NCBI GenBank assembly: GCA_963516475.1
Contig: CAUQBR010000007.1
Location: forward strand, 16,534-80,533
Direction of reading: 5' to 3'
DNA: 64,000 nt
Source: JABCPE02 sp963516475
Lineage (GTDB): Bacteria; Bacteroidota; Bacteroidia; Flavobacteriales; Weeksellaceae
Below, piece by piece: positions 1-9,041 of this stretch. Numbering within the stretch: position 1 is the first letter of the stretch; each line of letters starts with the position of its first letter. Under the pieces are notes generated by a model that had not been told where the DNA came from, searched no databases, and worked only from the letters and a program-made list of their open reading frames with translations. The translations under genes and the position numbers were made by a program.

Positions 1-811
1 TGGCGTGGGAACGAAACTGAAAATCGCTTTGGATACCAAAAAGTACGATTCTATCGGGATTGACTGCTTTGCGATGTGTGCCAATGATATTCTCTGCCAT
101 GGCGCGAAACCTTTGTTTTTCTTAGATTATCTCGCTTGTGGAAAATTGGATTCTAATGTAGCATCAGAAATCGTTTTAGGAATGGTAAAAGCCTGCAAAG
201 ACAATGAATGCGCCCTCATCGGTGGGGAAACAGCGGAAATGCCAGGGATGTATCAGGTGGGCGATTATGATGTGGCAGGTTTCTGTGTGGGAATCGTAGA
301 AAGAGATGAAATCATCGATGGTTCAAAAATCAAAAAAGGAGATAAAATCATTGCTATTCCGAGTTCTGGTTTTCATTCCAATGGATTTTCTTTGGTGAGA
401 AAAGTGTTCCCAAATTTTGAGGAAGAATTTGAAGGAAAACCGCTTTATGAAACGCTCCTTGAACCGACAAGGCTTTATTATCAGCCTATTCATCAGCTTT
501 TGAAGGTGGTAAGCCTTAGCGGAATAGCCCATATCACAGGCGGCGGACTGATAGAGAATGTTCCAAGAATCATTCCGAATGGACTTTGTGCAGATATTCA
601 GACAGAAAAAATCCGTATTCCGAGCATTATGCTTGAACTTGAAAAACGAGGAAATGTAGACCGAATGGAGATGTTCGGGACTTTCAATATGGGCGTGGGA
701 ATGGTAGTTGTCGTAGATGAAAAAGATGTAGAAAAAGTGCTTTCTACGCTGAAAGATGCCTACGAAATCGGAGAAATTACAGAAAACGAAGAGAAAATCA
801 ATTTAGTATAA
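1..811 (+). CDS. purM: Phosphoribosylformylglycinamidine cyclo-ligase (PurM), 5' truncated by window edge
   Basis: PurM makes aminoimidazole ribonucleotide (AIR) from FGAM with ATP in cytosolic purine synthesis. The frame is open from base 2 and reads GVGTKLKIA at once, a motif that lies about 50-60 residues into PurM proteins. The GTG at base 5 is therefore an internal valine, and the true start is outside the window. The visible 268 residues contain GGETAEMPGMY, the SSGFHSNGFSLVR region and the ITGGGLIENVPR block typical of the PurM/AIR synthase fold. The HD-domain gene follows 11 bp later and purN lies three genes on, so this is a purine-oriented cluster. Identity is certain; only the N-terminus is missing. 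Confidence 0.95.
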   Translation, partial: GVGTKLKIALDTKKYDSIGIDCFAMCANDILCHGAKPLFFLDYLACGKLDSNVASEIVLGMVKACKDNECALIGGETAEMPGMYQVGDYDVAGFCVGIVERDEIIDGSKIKKGDKIIAIPSSGFHSNGFSLVRKVFPNFEEEFEGKPLYETLLEPTRLYYQPIHQLLKVVSLSGIAHITGGGLIENVPRIIPNGLCADIQTEKIRIPSIMLELEKRGNVDRMEMFGTFNMGVGMVVVVDEKDVEKVLSTLKDAYEIGEITENEEKINLV

Positions 812-822
812 AATTCATTTTC

Positions 823-1416
823 ATGGTTTTAGAAAAGGAAATCAAATTTATCTTAACCCTTGATGCTCTGAAAAATGTGCAGCGCAGGAATTTTAACCAC
901 GATGACCAAAGGAGGGAAAACTCGGCGGAGCACAGCTGGCAGATTATTGTTTTGGCTCAGATACTTTTCCCTTATGCTAAAAATAAGGAAAAAATAGACC
1001 TTCTGCGAGTGATTAAAATGCTGTCCATTCACGATGTGGTGGAGATAGATGCTGGCGATACTTTTATCTTTGATGAAAAAGCGATGGTCGGCAAATACGA
1101 AAGGGAATTTGCCTCTGCGGAGAGGATTTTTGGTATCCTTGAAGAGCCGATGAGCAGGGAGTTTCTTGATTTATGGAAAGAATTTGAAGCGGAGGAAACG
1201 CCCGATGCTGTTTTTGCCTGTGCCATAGACCGAATAATGCCTTTTCTGCTCAATACGCATTCCTCTGGCAGAAGCTGGACAGAGGCAGGAATTACAGAAA
1301 ACCAAGCCAGAAAAATCATAGAACACGCCGTAAAACGCGCATCAGATGAACTAGGAGAAGTGTTTGAAATCCTGATAAATAAAGCCTTGGATGAAGAAAA
1401 ACTAAGAAAAAATTAA
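823..1416 (+). CDS. HD-domain phosphohydrolase (YfbR/HDDC2-like)
   Basis: This 197-residue protein is a small stand-alone HD hydrolase. Metal ligands of the HD superfamily are visible: H37 (in RRENSAEHSW), H70-D71 (in SIHDVVEIDAGD) and D136 (in AIDRIMPF). The RENSAEHSW motif resembles the 5'-deoxynucleotidase YfbR and HDDC2 subgroup, which dephosphorylate dNMPs. It sits between purM and a metallophosphoesterase, 11 bp after purM and 10 bp before the next gene's ATG, so co-transcription is likely. A nucleotidase role fits the purine neighbours, but the substrate is inferred from family only. Confidence 0.8.
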   Translation: MVLEKEIKFILTLDALKNVQRRNFNHDDQRRENSAEHSWQIIVLAQILFPYAKNKEKIDLLRVIKMLSIHDVVEIDAGDTFIFDEKAMVGKYEREFASAERIFGILEEPMSREFLDLWKEFEAEETPDAVFACAIDRIMPFLLNTHSSGRSWTEAGITENQARKIIEHAVKRASDELGEVFEILINKALDEEKLRKN

Positions 1417-1426
1417 TTTGATACTA

Positions 1427-2722
1427 ATGAAAAATTTTAAATTGAAAAAAATAACTGTTCTTATTTTAGCATTTTTATTTTTGGGTAATATTCTAAATGC
1501 CCAAAAGAAGCCCGTTTCATCAGGAAAAGAACAGCAGAAAGACTCTTCCAAAATAGCTGAAGTAGCAGCATCAATAACTGGGCCTGTTGTGGCTATTGGA
1601 TATGATTATGATAAGGGCGAAGAGGATTTACAACCCAAGCTCATCATATCGGAAAAAAGATTGGAGAAAGACACTTCCAGAGCAGGAATAGACGGGCCGT
1701 ATATCTTTTACTCGGGTTTAGGTCGGTCGGTCGTGAAGAGCATTAAGGAAGAAAATGGTGTTCCTACGCCAGTTTATAAATGGTATGAAGAAAATCAGGA
1801 GCTAAAATCCTACATTACAGATAAGGATTTCTTTTCTTTTAGGCTGAAAAAGGAGCTAAAAGAAGAACCTTCGGTTTATTCAATGCCTAAAAAACTGATA
1901 GCCATTTCAGATATTGAAGGGAATTTTGAACAATTTAAAGAATTTCTTATCAATAATAAGGTGATGGATAAGAATTACAAATGGACTTTTGGGAAAGGGC
2001 ATCTCGTAACGGTGGGAGATTTCTTCGACAGAGGGCTTTTAGTAACGCAGACTCTTTGGCTGATTTATTCCTTGGAAGAACAGGCGGAAAAAGCAGGTGG
2101 AAAAGTACATTTTGTTCTTGGAAATCATGATTTGATGAACATGAATAAAGATTTGCGCTATGTGCGAAAAAAATATTTTGAAAATGCAAAACTCATGAAC
2201 GAAAATCCAACTTTCCTTCTTTCTCAGTATGGTACGGAACTCGGCAAGTGGCTTAATACAAAAAACATCGTAGAGAAAATCGGTGATTATATTTTCGTTC
2301 ATGCAGGAATTTCTAAGGAGGTAAGTGACCTAAATCTTTCCGTGGAGGAGCTGAATGAACACGCTAGAAAATATTATTTCAATAATAAAGAAGGGCAAAA
2401 AGGGAAAGATGCCATCGCAAATGTCATCTATATGTATGGGAAAAGCCCTATGTGGTACAGAGGCTATGGGAAGGAAACTACAAAGAAAGAAGATTTAGAG
2501 GAAATTCTCAAAAAACTCAATGCAAAGAAATTTGTCATCGGTCATACCCTTAGAAAAGAGGTTACTTACCTAATGGACGGGCGTGTGATAGACATCGATG
2601 TGCTGCATTCCAAAGGCAAAACCCAAGGGCTGCTCATCATAAACGGAAAAGAATATGCCGTAGATATCAAAGGGAAAAAATCCAAGATAAAGCACGGTGT
2701 AGAGGAGGATAAGGAAGATTAA
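1427..2722 (+). CDS. Secreted metallophosphoesterase (PPP/calcineurin-like)
   Basis: The 431-residue protein starts with a signal peptide (MKNFKLKKITVLILAFLF..., cleavage near LNAQ). The ATG at 1427 is chosen over an in-frame TTG at 1418 because the signal peptide begins there. Calcineurin-like motifs follow in order: SDIEGNF at about 161-167, GDFFDRG at 197-203, GNHD at 232-235, a FVHAGIS block and a late GHT. This is the bimetal phosphoesterase signature, and the GDxxDRG/GNHD combination matches PPP-like bacterial phosphatases (ApaH and Shewanella-like phosphatases). The product probably acts in the periplasm or outside the cell. Its substrate is unknown. It lies between the HD hydrolase and purN, 12 bp upstream of purN. 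Confidence 0.82.
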   Translation: MKNFKLKKITVLILAFLFLGNILNAQKKPVSSGKEQQKDSSKIAEVAASITGPVVAIGYDYDKGEEDLQPKLIISEKRLEKDTSRAGIDGPYIFYSGLGRSVVKSIKEENGVPTPVYKWYEENQELKSYITDKDFFSFRLKKELKEEPSVYSMPKKLIAISDIEGNFEQFKEFLINNKVMDKNYKWTFGKGHLVTVGDFFDRGLLVTQTLWLIYSLEEQAEKAGGKVHFVLGNHDLMNMNKDLRYVRKKYFENAKLMNENPTFLLSQYGTELGKWLNTKNIVEKIGDYIFVHAGISKEVSDLNLSVEELNEHARKYYFNNKEGQKGKDAIANVIYMYGKSPMWYRGYGKETTKKEDLEEILKKLNAKKFVIGHTLRKEVTYLMDGRVIDIDVLHSKGKTQGLLIINGKEYAVDIKGKKSKIKHGVEEDKED

Positions 2723-2734
2723 CAAAATCAAAAA

Positions 2735-3304
2735 ATGAAAAACATCATAGTTTTGGCTTCTGGCTCAGGAACCAATTTAGAAAGGATACTGGAATGCATC
2801 CAAAACGGAGAAATTCCTAACGCAAAAGTAAGCATGGTGGTTGCCGATAGAGACTGCTATGTTTTGGTTCGTGCCGAGAAACACCAAATTCCTCATCATT
2901 TGATAAAGAGAGGAAAAGATTTCTGTGAGAATTTAGAAAAAATCCTTCCAAAAGATACGGATTTGATAGTCTTGGCGGGGTTTCTTTCCATCATCAGCGA
3001 GGATTTTGCAAAAAAATATGCGGGTAAAATTATCAATGTTCATCCTGCGCTTCTGCCCAAGTTTGGGGGAAAGGGCATGTGGGGAATGCATGTCCATACG
3101 GCTGTAATAGATGCCAAAGAGAAAGAAAGCGGTGCCACGGTGCATTTTGTGACGGCTGGGATAGATGAGGGCGAAATCATCCTGCAAGGGAAAGTTGCCA
3201 TAAGTGAAGGAGATACACCTGAAAAACTCGCGGAGAAAGTGCATAAAGTAGAATATGAAATTTTCCCAAAGGCGATAAAAAAAGTTTTGGAACAAATAAT
3301 TTAA
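2735..3304 (+). CDS. purN: Phosphoribosylglycinamide formyltransferase
   Basis: PurN transfers a formyl group from 10-formyl-THF to GAR, giving FGAR, two steps upstream of the PurM reaction. The 189-residue protein has the nucleotide-binding start (LASGSGTNLERI) and the catalytic set N101, H103 (in INVHPALLPKFGGKG) and D144 (in AGIDEGEII), equal to E. coli N106/H108/D144. It lies 12 bp after the metallophosphoesterase and 10 bp before a DUF302 gene. With purM it anchors the purine cluster at the left edge. Length and motifs are complete. Confidence 0.95.
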   Translation: MKNIIVLASGSGTNLERILECIQNGEIPNAKVSMVVADRDCYVLVRAEKHQIPHHLIKRGKDFCENLEKILPKDTDLIVLAGFLSIISEDFAKKYAGKIINVHPALLPKFGGKGMWGMHVHTAVIDAKEKESGATVHFVTAGIDEGEIILQGKVAISEGDTPEKLAEKVHKVEYEIFPKAIKKVLEQII

Positions 3305-3314
3305 AATTAAAACT

Positions 3315-3764
3315 ATGAGAATATTATTTTTTATTTCGTTGTTTATATCGGTGAGTTTTTCTGCGCAATCGGAAGATTATCCATCTTTTACAGCAAAAAG
3401 CAAATATGATTTTAAACAAACAATTAGGAGATTAAAGAAGAATTTCAAAGCCAATAATATCGCAATTTTTGCGGAAATAGACCACGCAAAAGCTGCGAAG
3501 AAATCGCAAGAAAATCTTTTGCCAGCTACGGTTTTGGTGGTGGGAAATCCCAAGGTGGGAACCAGCCTGATGCAGGAAAATCCCAAAGTAGCGATTGAGC
3601 TGCCATTGAAGGTTTTGGTCTATGAAGAAAACGGAATTGTCCAAGTGAGGTATAAATTCGTAAGTCTTTTAGTATCGGATTATAAACTTGAAAAAGTAGA
3701 GCAAGTTACCCAAAAAATAGACATAGCAATGGGGAAAATAATAGCCGAAAGCGTTAAGAAATAA
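3315..3764 (+). CDS. DUF302 domain protein, exported
   Basis: This 149-residue protein has a signal peptide (MRILFFISLFISVSFSAQS) followed by a single DUF302-like domain. The family pattern is visible: an N-terminal SKYDFKQTIRRLKKNF helix, IFAEIDHAKAAKK, VVGNPKVGTSLMQENPKVAIELPLKV and a C-terminal helix. The function of DUF302 proteins is not established; many are periplasmic and respond to stress. It follows purN by 10 bp and probably ends the same transcript. No catalytic motif can be named. Confidence 0.8.
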   Translation: MRILFFISLFISVSFSAQSEDYPSFTAKSKYDFKQTIRRLKKNFKANNIAIFAEIDHAKAAKKSQENLLPATVLVVGNPKVGTSLMQENPKVAIELPLKVLVYEENGIVQVRYKFVSLLVSDYKLEKVEQVTQKIDIAMGKIIAESVKK

Positions 3765-3818
3765 TGATTTTTAGTGCATTTTTGCTGCATTTATTTATAG
3801 TTTTTAAATCTAAATATT

Positions 3819-4238
3819 ATGAAACAGTTAGTAACAATCTTAATTACCGCAGTAGCATTAACTTCGTGTGGAGATTCTAAAAAAAGTGAAACAATGAGTA
3901 CAACAAAAGAAAATCAAACACAGGTTTCCCTTATTGGGAAGAAGGCAGTGCTTACCTATCCAGAGATGAAAGCCGAGGTGCACTACATCAGTGAGAATGA
4001 AATTCATTGGAAAACTACTGATAAGGAAGGAAAAACTGCCGATGAGAAAAATCCGCTCGTGCTGAAGCCCATCAGCGAGACACAGTTCTTTGTAAATTGG
4101 ATAGAAAATGATGGCACTACCATAAGCCAGGTGGTGGATGTGGAGAAAAAGACCGTTTCGGTTTTCCTAACCTATACTGATGAAAATGGAAAACGCCTTT
4201 CGCAGTCTTTGGAGGGGACTTTTGAACTGAAAAACTAG
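3819..4238 (+). CDS. Putative lipoprotein, function unknown
   Basis: A 139-residue protein with a clear lipobox (AVALTSC, lipidated Cys17), so it should be membrane-anchored. The mature part is polar and beta-rich (SLIGKKAVLTYPEMKAEVHYIS...). No family is recognised. A terminator hairpin follows immediately at 4242-4266, which suggests the gene ends the transcription unit. It could be on its own promoter, since 54 bp separate it from the DUF302 gene. Confidence 0.6.
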   Translation: MKQLVTILITAVALTSCGDSKKSETMSTTKENQTQVSLIGKKAVLTYPEMKAEVHYISENEIHWKTTDKEGKTADEKNPLVLKPISETQFFVNWIENDGTTISQVVDVEKKTVSVFLTYTDENGKRLSQSLEGTFELKN

Positions 4239-4241
4239 CTT

Positions 4242-4266
4242 AAAACCGAGAGAAATCTCGGTTTAT
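4242..4266 (+). terminator. Intrinsic terminator after lipoprotein gene
   Basis: The stem AAACCGAGA / TCTCGGTTT with a GAAA loop starts 3 bp after the stop codon. The downstream strand is T-rich (TTTATTTG) but lacks a long T run. Confidence 0.7.
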
Positions 4267-4312
4267 TTGAATAATAGATAAAAGGAAAAATTTATAATAA
4301 GAATATAAATAA

Positions 4313-5260
4313 ATGAATATGAATGATTTAGAGCAAAGATTTAGAGTTTTTATAGAGAAACTGACTGAGAGAGCAGAGTCCTTAGCAAAGGAAACCCGCG
4401 ATGCTATGCAGGAGATATATGATGAGGATACAGACCCATATAAACGCAGTTTTGGGAATTTTTTGATGGGGGTAAAGGGACAGTTTAGTGGAATTATAGA
4501 CAAGGCGGAGGATGTTTTTAAACAGCAGATAAAGCCTTATGAACCTTCTTTTTATGAGTCGCAAACGCCAGAAGGAGAACTTCAGGAAAAATGGTTTAGA
4601 AAAATCCATGATGATTTTGAAAAATGGAAAGACAAGATGAGAGATCTTGCTGATAGCATTGAGAGTCATGTGAAAGAGCCTTCTGCAGAGGAAAAACTCC
4701 GTGAAATAGTAGAGGAATATAATGCAGTGAAGAATAATTTCCACTGCTCTCAGTGTGGCGCTAATCTGGAAATCAAGGAGTTGTATTTTATTTCTACTTA
4801 TATAACCTGTCCATACTGCCAGACGCAGAATACATTCATTCCAAGTGATAAAATGCGGGAATATGAGTTTGTAGCGAAGGATTTTGCTGAAGAAAAAACC
4901 AAAAAGGAGGAAGAATTTTATGAAAAAATTTCCAGCAGTAATGCGGTATCGGAAGAAAAATTTTTGGTTTATTTCTTATGGAGAGCTGCTATATGGAAGG
5001 TTTTGGCTGATACGGTGCCAGTACTTGCCGAGGCGAACAAAAAAGTTTTTTATAGAGAAATGAGCGATATGCAGGTTTATGCTGAGTTTAATCTTGATGA
5101 AAAACCAGATTTATACCGAAAAATCATAGCAGAATTAGCTCAGTTGGATGGTGATTATCTTCAGTTGGCGGTTGGAATGTTAGAAAATTTTGGTGCAAAA
5201 GGAATCCCTTCTGATGAATTTGAGAAAAATTTGTCCGAAATGAAAAATAAATGTAGCTAA
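4313..5260 (+). CDS. Zinc-ribbon protein of unknown function
   Basis: This 315-residue cytosolic protein has a long charged, helical N-terminal half (residues 1-140) followed by a four-cysteine zinc ribbon: C145-x2-C148 and C166-x2-C169 (HCSQCGANL ... TCPYCQTQ). The C-terminal half is again helical and acidic. A second ATG two codons in (4319) is an equally good start. No family is recognised. It lies upstream of the two DUF6620-type paralogues. Such zinc ribbons often bind nucleic acid or protein partners, but nothing more specific can be supported. Confidence 0.65.
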   Translation: MNMNDLEQRFRVFIEKLTERAESLAKETRDAMQEIYDEDTDPYKRSFGNFLMGVKGQFSGIIDKAEDVFKQQIKPYEPSFYESQTPEGELQEKWFRKIHDDFEKWKDKMRDLADSIESHVKEPSAEEKLREIVEEYNAVKNNFHCSQCGANLEIKELYFISTYITCPYCQTQNTFIPSDKMREYEFVAKDFAEEKTKKEEEFYEKISSSNAVSEEKFLVYFLWRAAIWKVLADTVPVLAEANKKVFYREMSDMQVYAEFNLDEKPDLYRKIIAELAQLDGDYLQLAVGMLENFGAKGIPSDEFEKNLSEMKNKCS

Positions 5261-5387
5261 AAATTGGGAATATAATTTTTTAATTTCATTTGGATTTAAA
5301 AGATAAAATAAATATAACTTGGTTATGAAATTAGGTGTCTATAAAATATTTAATTGAAAATCAGTATTTTACAATAAGTTTAAAAGC

Positions 5388-5409
5388 TTGTAGACGCTTT
5401 GTAGACGCT
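5388..5409 (+). repeat. Tandem 11-bp doublet TTGTAGACGCT x2
   Basis: Two perfect tandem copies of TTGTAGACGCT in an otherwise AT-rich gap. The layout (a short GC-containing word repeated after one helical turn) resembles the GGTCACG doublets at both ends of the tRNA-Gln island in this window. It may be a leftover integrase-binding site, but no integrase or att repeat is seen here. Confidence 0.5.
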
Positions 5410-5438
5410 GTTTTTATTGGAGGGATGAGGTAAGTTTA

Positions 5439-5446
5439 TACATTTG
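5439..5446 (+). promoter_or_regulatory. Bacteroidota -7 box for the DUF6620-type pair
   Basis: TACATTTG matches TAnnTTTG and lies 45 bp before the ATG at 5492. Confidence 0.5.
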
Positions 5447-5491
5447 TTCCATCGAAAATTAAAATATTTATTAACCAAAAAAATTAAAGTT

Positions 5492-6004
5492 ATGTTTAAA
5501 AATCTTTTTAAAACAGTACAAGACCTAGTAGGTGGAAATGATGAACCAAAAGGAGGCTATGATGCAGAAGAAGGAGTATACTATGCTAAAGGTAGTTTTG
5601 ATGATGAAGTAGAATATAATAACGAAATTATCTGCATCACAAACGGAAACCATGACAACATGGATGACATGAATGATGCCATGGATGACAAAGACTATGC
5701 TCGTGCAGAAAAAGTGCGTCTTCAGTGGAAAGAAGATGTGAAAACTTACAAAGAGCAGGTTAGAAAATTAGGGCCATACAAAGGAGATACTATGCTGATG
5801 GATGCTGCTATTGCGTTCTTGGATGAGTATGACCGTTTGATGGATAATGGGTATAAAGTGCTTATCGAAATGCGTGCAGCAGGAAAGAGAGGAACACCAG
5901 AAGAACAAGCTCAGCTGAAAAACAATAACAATCTGATACAGCGTTTTACAGATAAACTGAATGAAGTTTCTGATGAGTTCCTTGAAAAGTATGAGGATGA
6001 CTAA
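5492..6004 (+). CDS. Short DUF6620-type paralogue (N-terminal domain only)
   Basis: A 170-residue acidic protein. ATG 5492 (MFKNLFKTVQDL) is preferred over an upstream in-frame start at 5444 because the neighbouring paralogue begins with the same residues. It aligns with residues 1-165 of the next gene almost throughout: YYAKGSFD, KDYARAEKVRLQWKED and GYKVLIEMRAAGKRG are shared. It lacks the C-terminal domain of that protein. The function is unknown. The two genes are 40 bp apart and probably form one transcript. The pair looks like a tandem duplication followed by loss or gain of the C-terminal domain. Confidence 0.7.
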   Translation: MFKNLFKTVQDLVGGNDEPKGGYDAEEGVYYAKGSFDDEVEYNNEIICITNGNHDNMDDMNDAMDDKDYARAEKVRLQWKEDVKTYKEQVRKLGPYKGDTMLMDAAIAFLDEYDRLMDNGYKVLIEMRAAGKRGTPEEQAQLKNNNNLIQRFTDKLNEVSDEFLEKYEDD

Positions 6005-6044
6005 AAATAATCTTGAGTAATTTTTAAGGTTTCAAAAAAAAATT

Positions 6045-7169
6045 ATGTTTAAAAATCTTTTTAAAAAAGTTCAAGACCTTGTAGAAGATAACCAGCCTAA
6101 AAATCAGCCAGAAAAGAGAGGTTATGATGAAGAAGAAGGCGTATACTATGCAAAGGGAAGTTTTGACAATGCTATAGAGTATAATAATGAGCTGATGTGT
6201 GTAGCAAATAAATGCGAAGACAACATGGCTGATATGAATGCTGCTATGGATGCCAAAGACTATGCCCGAGCAGAAAAGGTGCGTCTTCAGTGGAAAGAGG
6301 ATTTGGAGGATTATATCGCAGAAGTGAAACAGCTGGGAGCTTACAATGGAAATGACTCTCTCCTGAAGGCAACTATCAGATTCTTTGAGTTTTATAAAGG
6401 CTTGATGGATGATGGGTATAAGGTGCTTATCGAGATGCGTGCAGCAGGAAAGAGAGGAACGCCAGAGGAACAAGCTCAGCTTAAGAAAAATAATGATGCT
6501 ATCATCAAAAACTCAGGTGAGTTTAATGGAGAAAGTGACGATTTTTTAGAGAATTATGATGAAAATGGAAATGAGTATGATACTTCTTTTGAGAATCCTT
6601 ACATGAATATGGCTCATGATGATAGTAATCCTATGCTGCAGCCTATACATGGTATTTCACTGCAAGACTATGCAGCGGCAGCCTCTAAAATGACTAATGG
6701 AATGTCGGCAGAAGAGGTTTGTAAGAGATTGGGAGTTGATATGCCTGTTTGGGATGAAGCTAACCATCTCTGGGTAAAGAGAATGCAGCAAGACCAGACT
6801 ATGGCTGTGATGTCTCTCTACGGACAGTATTATGGAAGTGCAGATACTCACCCTAAATTCAATGATTCTGTAAAAGAATCTAATCAAGAAGGAGACTATC
6901 TTGCTAAAATCCAAAATGATGAAGCGTTCTACTATGAATTGTGTGGTGCTCGTCAGGCGGCATATGAAGCAGGGCTGGATGGCGCTCAGTGGATACAGGA
7001 TAATTATGGAATTTCCTTGGGAGATTTTCAGTCTGTAGCCATGAAATGGATGGCTAATATGGGTAACATCGAAAAAATGCTGCGATACCAAGAACAAAAA
7101 CAAAGAGAATATGCAGAGAAATTCTCAAAAGAAATGGGAGGTGGCGTAGCAGATGACATAGAATTTTAA
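6045..7169 (+). CDS. DUF6620-like protein, long paralogue
   Basis: This 374-residue acidic protein begins MFKNLFKKVQDL. Residues 1-165 match the preceding gene; residues about 195-374 form a second domain (GISLQDYAAAASKMTNGM, VWDEANHLWVKRMQQD, LYGQYYGSADTHPKF), which resembles DUF6620 from memory. No signal peptide, membrane segment or catalytic motif is seen. The family has no established function as far as I know. A bidirectional terminator follows at 7195-7227, separating it from the convergent sppA. Confidence 0.7.
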   Translation: MFKNLFKKVQDLVEDNQPKNQPEKRGYDEEEGVYYAKGSFDNAIEYNNELMCVANKCEDNMADMNAAMDAKDYARAEKVRLQWKEDLEDYIAEVKQLGAYNGNDSLLKATIRFFEFYKGLMDDGYKVLIEMRAAGKRGTPEEQAQLKKNNDAIIKNSGEFNGESDDFLENYDENGNEYDTSFENPYMNMAHDDSNPMLQPIHGISLQDYAAAASKMTNGMSAEEVCKRLGVDMPVWDEANHLWVKRMQQDQTMAVMSLYGQYYGSADTHPKFNDSVKESNQEGDYLAKIQNDEAFYYELCGARQAAYEAGLDGAQWIQDNYGISLGDFQSVAMKWMANMGNIEKMLRYQEQKQREYAEKFSKEMGGGVADDIEF

Positions 7170-7194
7170 TCATTCTTAAACTTTATTGTAAATG

Positions 7195-7227
7195 AAAACG
7201 GTGTCTGATATTATCAGGCACCGTTTT
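7195..7227. terminator. Bidirectional terminator between DUF6620-like gene and sppA
   Basis: A long stem (AAAACGGTGTCTGATA paired with TTATCAGGCACCGTTTT, one wobble) followed by T6 on the plus strand and flanked by A-rich sequence on the other side. Confidence 0.85.
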
Positions 7228-7236
7228 TTGTTATTA

Positions 7237-8994
7237 TTATTTAATTCTAATGATGTAGGGCATAGTCATCTGTATGCTGTTTCTAAAATTTTGATCAGCA
7301 AAAATTTTGAAGAGCTGATAGTTTTCTTCGCCCATTTGGGATTTTACATAGTTTGTAGTTATGCTTTCCTGTTTCAGGCTGCTCATTATCTGCTCGAATT
7401 TATCCACTTTTGCAGGATAGCTTATGGCTTCATATTCTACTACATTTGCCTTGCTTGCAGCGTATTTTACAGCATCATTTAGTGAGCCTATTTCATCTAC
7501 CAGCCCTATTTCTTTGGCTCTTTTTCCAGACCAAACTCTTCCGCTTCCTACAGCATCTATTTCTTCAAAGGTTTTCTTTCTATTTTTAGAAACAAAATGC
7601 ACAAAACGATTGTAGGTATTTACTACGCTTCTCTGTGTGATAGCAAGTGTCCCCGAAGAAATCCCCGAAAAAGGCGACATCATGTTTGAATTGGCATTGG
7701 TAGAAACCACATCGGAGTAAATACCATTTCGGTTCGCTAGGTTTTTAGCATCAGGAATTACCCCAAAAACCCCGATAGAACCTGTGATGGTATTGTTTTG
7801 GGCAAAAATCCTGTCCCCAGCCATGGAGATGTAGTATCCGCCAGAAGCAGCATAATCCCCAAATGAAATGATTAAAGGCTTTTTTTGTTTAAGTTGCTGA
7901 AGTTCATACAAGATTTCATCAGAAGCATTGGCGCTTCCACCAGGTGAGTTTACACGGAGAACCACAGCTTTGATGTTGTCATCTTGGGCTAAATCCTTGA
8001 TATACTGGATGTATCTTTCAGAATAGATATCACTATATCTGTTTCCATTGTAGATAGTTCCAGACGCGTACAGGACAGCGATTTTATTATCGTTTGTTTT
8101 CGTGTCTACTTGGGAGAAAGCATAATTTCTGATAGAAACTTTGTTTAGTTTTTCATCTTTACCAACATTGAGTTTGCTTTTTATAATCTCTTCATATTCA
8201 GATTTTTGAACTAATTTATCGGCAAGTTTATATTTCAGACTCAAATCAGGAATTGTAGCGTATAAACTATCAACCACAGTTTTGAATTCCGTAGGGTCTA
8301 GTTTTCTAGACTGGATGATTTTAGAGGAAATATCTCCCCAAGCGTCATTTAGAAGGGTAGTCATTTGCTCTTTGTTTTCTGGAGACATTTCGTTTCTGAG
8401 GAAAGGTTCTACAGCAGATTTGAAATTTCCATGGCGGATAACATTGATGTTGATTCCGTATTTTTCAGCAAATTCTTTTAGGAAAATCACTTCTGTGGAA
8501 AGTCCTTTCAGTTCGATGCCTCCCACTGGATTGAGGAAATATTGGTCAGCCACCGAACCCAGATAGTAGGACGCTTGGCTTACATTATTCCCATAAGCAT
8601 AGACAAATTTTTTACTTTTCTTAAAATCTTCCAGACTTTTTCGGATGTCGTCTATCTGCGTAATCCCAGCATCTATGTCGTCTAGTTCTATGCTGATTCC
8701 CTTGATTTTATCATCGTTTTTCGCAGTTTCGATGGCTTTGAGGATATCTTGGTATTTTAGTTCAGCATCTTCTTTTATCTCAAATATAGAAGACTCGCTT
8801 TCGTTCTCATGTTCCACAACTTTGGATTTAAAATCAATCGTAAGAACTGAGTTTTCTTTAATTTTGATATCTTTGTCTGCGCTGGACATGCTTCCGATGA
8901 TGATAATCACAAAAAGCAGGAAAAAAGGCAGCAAAATACCAGCGATGAATAATGCAACGACATTTGCAAGAACAGTTTTGATGAAATTTTTCAT
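7237..8994 (-). CDS. sppA: Signal peptide peptidase SppA (67K type)
   Basis: SppA is a membrane-bound Ser/Lys protease that degrades leftover signal peptides. The 585-residue product has one N-terminal transmembrane segment (about 8-34) and two tandem S49 domains, as in the E. coli enzyme. The dyad is visible: K192 in GNFKSAVEPF (E. coli K209) and S384 in YAASGGYY (E. coli S409). The RVNSPGGSANASDEI block precedes the serine. The gene runs divergently from folK with 47 bp between starts and shares a bidirectional terminator with the upstream DUF6620-like gene. All key residues are present. Confidence 0.93.
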   Translation of the reverse strand: MKNFIKTVLANVVALFIAGILLPFFLLFVIIIIGSMSSADKDIKIKENSVLTIDFKSKVVEHENESESSIFEIKEDAELKYQDILKAIETAKNDDKIKGISIELDDIDAGITQIDDIRKSLEDFKKSKKFVYAYGNNVSQASYYLGSVADQYFLNPVGGIELKGLSTEVIFLKEFAEKYGININVIRHGNFKSAVEPFLRNEMSPENKEQMTTLLNDAWGDISSKIIQSRKLDPTEFKTVVDSLYATIPDLSLKYKLADKLVQKSEYEEIIKSKLNVGKDEKLNKVSIRNYAFSQVDTKTNDNKIAVLYASGTIYNGNRYSDIYSERYIQYIKDLAQDDNIKAVVLRVNSPGGSANASDEILYELQQLKQKKPLIISFGDYAASGGYYISMAGDRIFAQNNTITGSIGVFGVIPDAKNLANRNGIYSDVVSTNANSNMMSPFSGISSGTLAITQRSVVNTYNRFVHFVSKNRKKTFEEIDAVGSGRVWSGKRAKEIGLVDEIGSLNDAVKYAASKANVVEYEAISYPAKVDKFEQIMSSLKQESITTNYVKSQMGEENYQLFKIFADQNFRNSIQMTMPYIIRIK

Positions 8995-9020
8995 AAATAA
9001 AAATAAAGTTTAAAATTTTA

Positions 9021-9028
9021 CAAATTTA
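9021..9028 (-). promoter_or_regulatory. -7 box for sppA
   Basis: The minus strand reads TAAATTTG, 27 bp upstream of the sppA ATG, inside the sppA/folK divergent gap. Confidence 0.5.
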
Positions 9029-9041
9029 CAAATAGTTAGTA

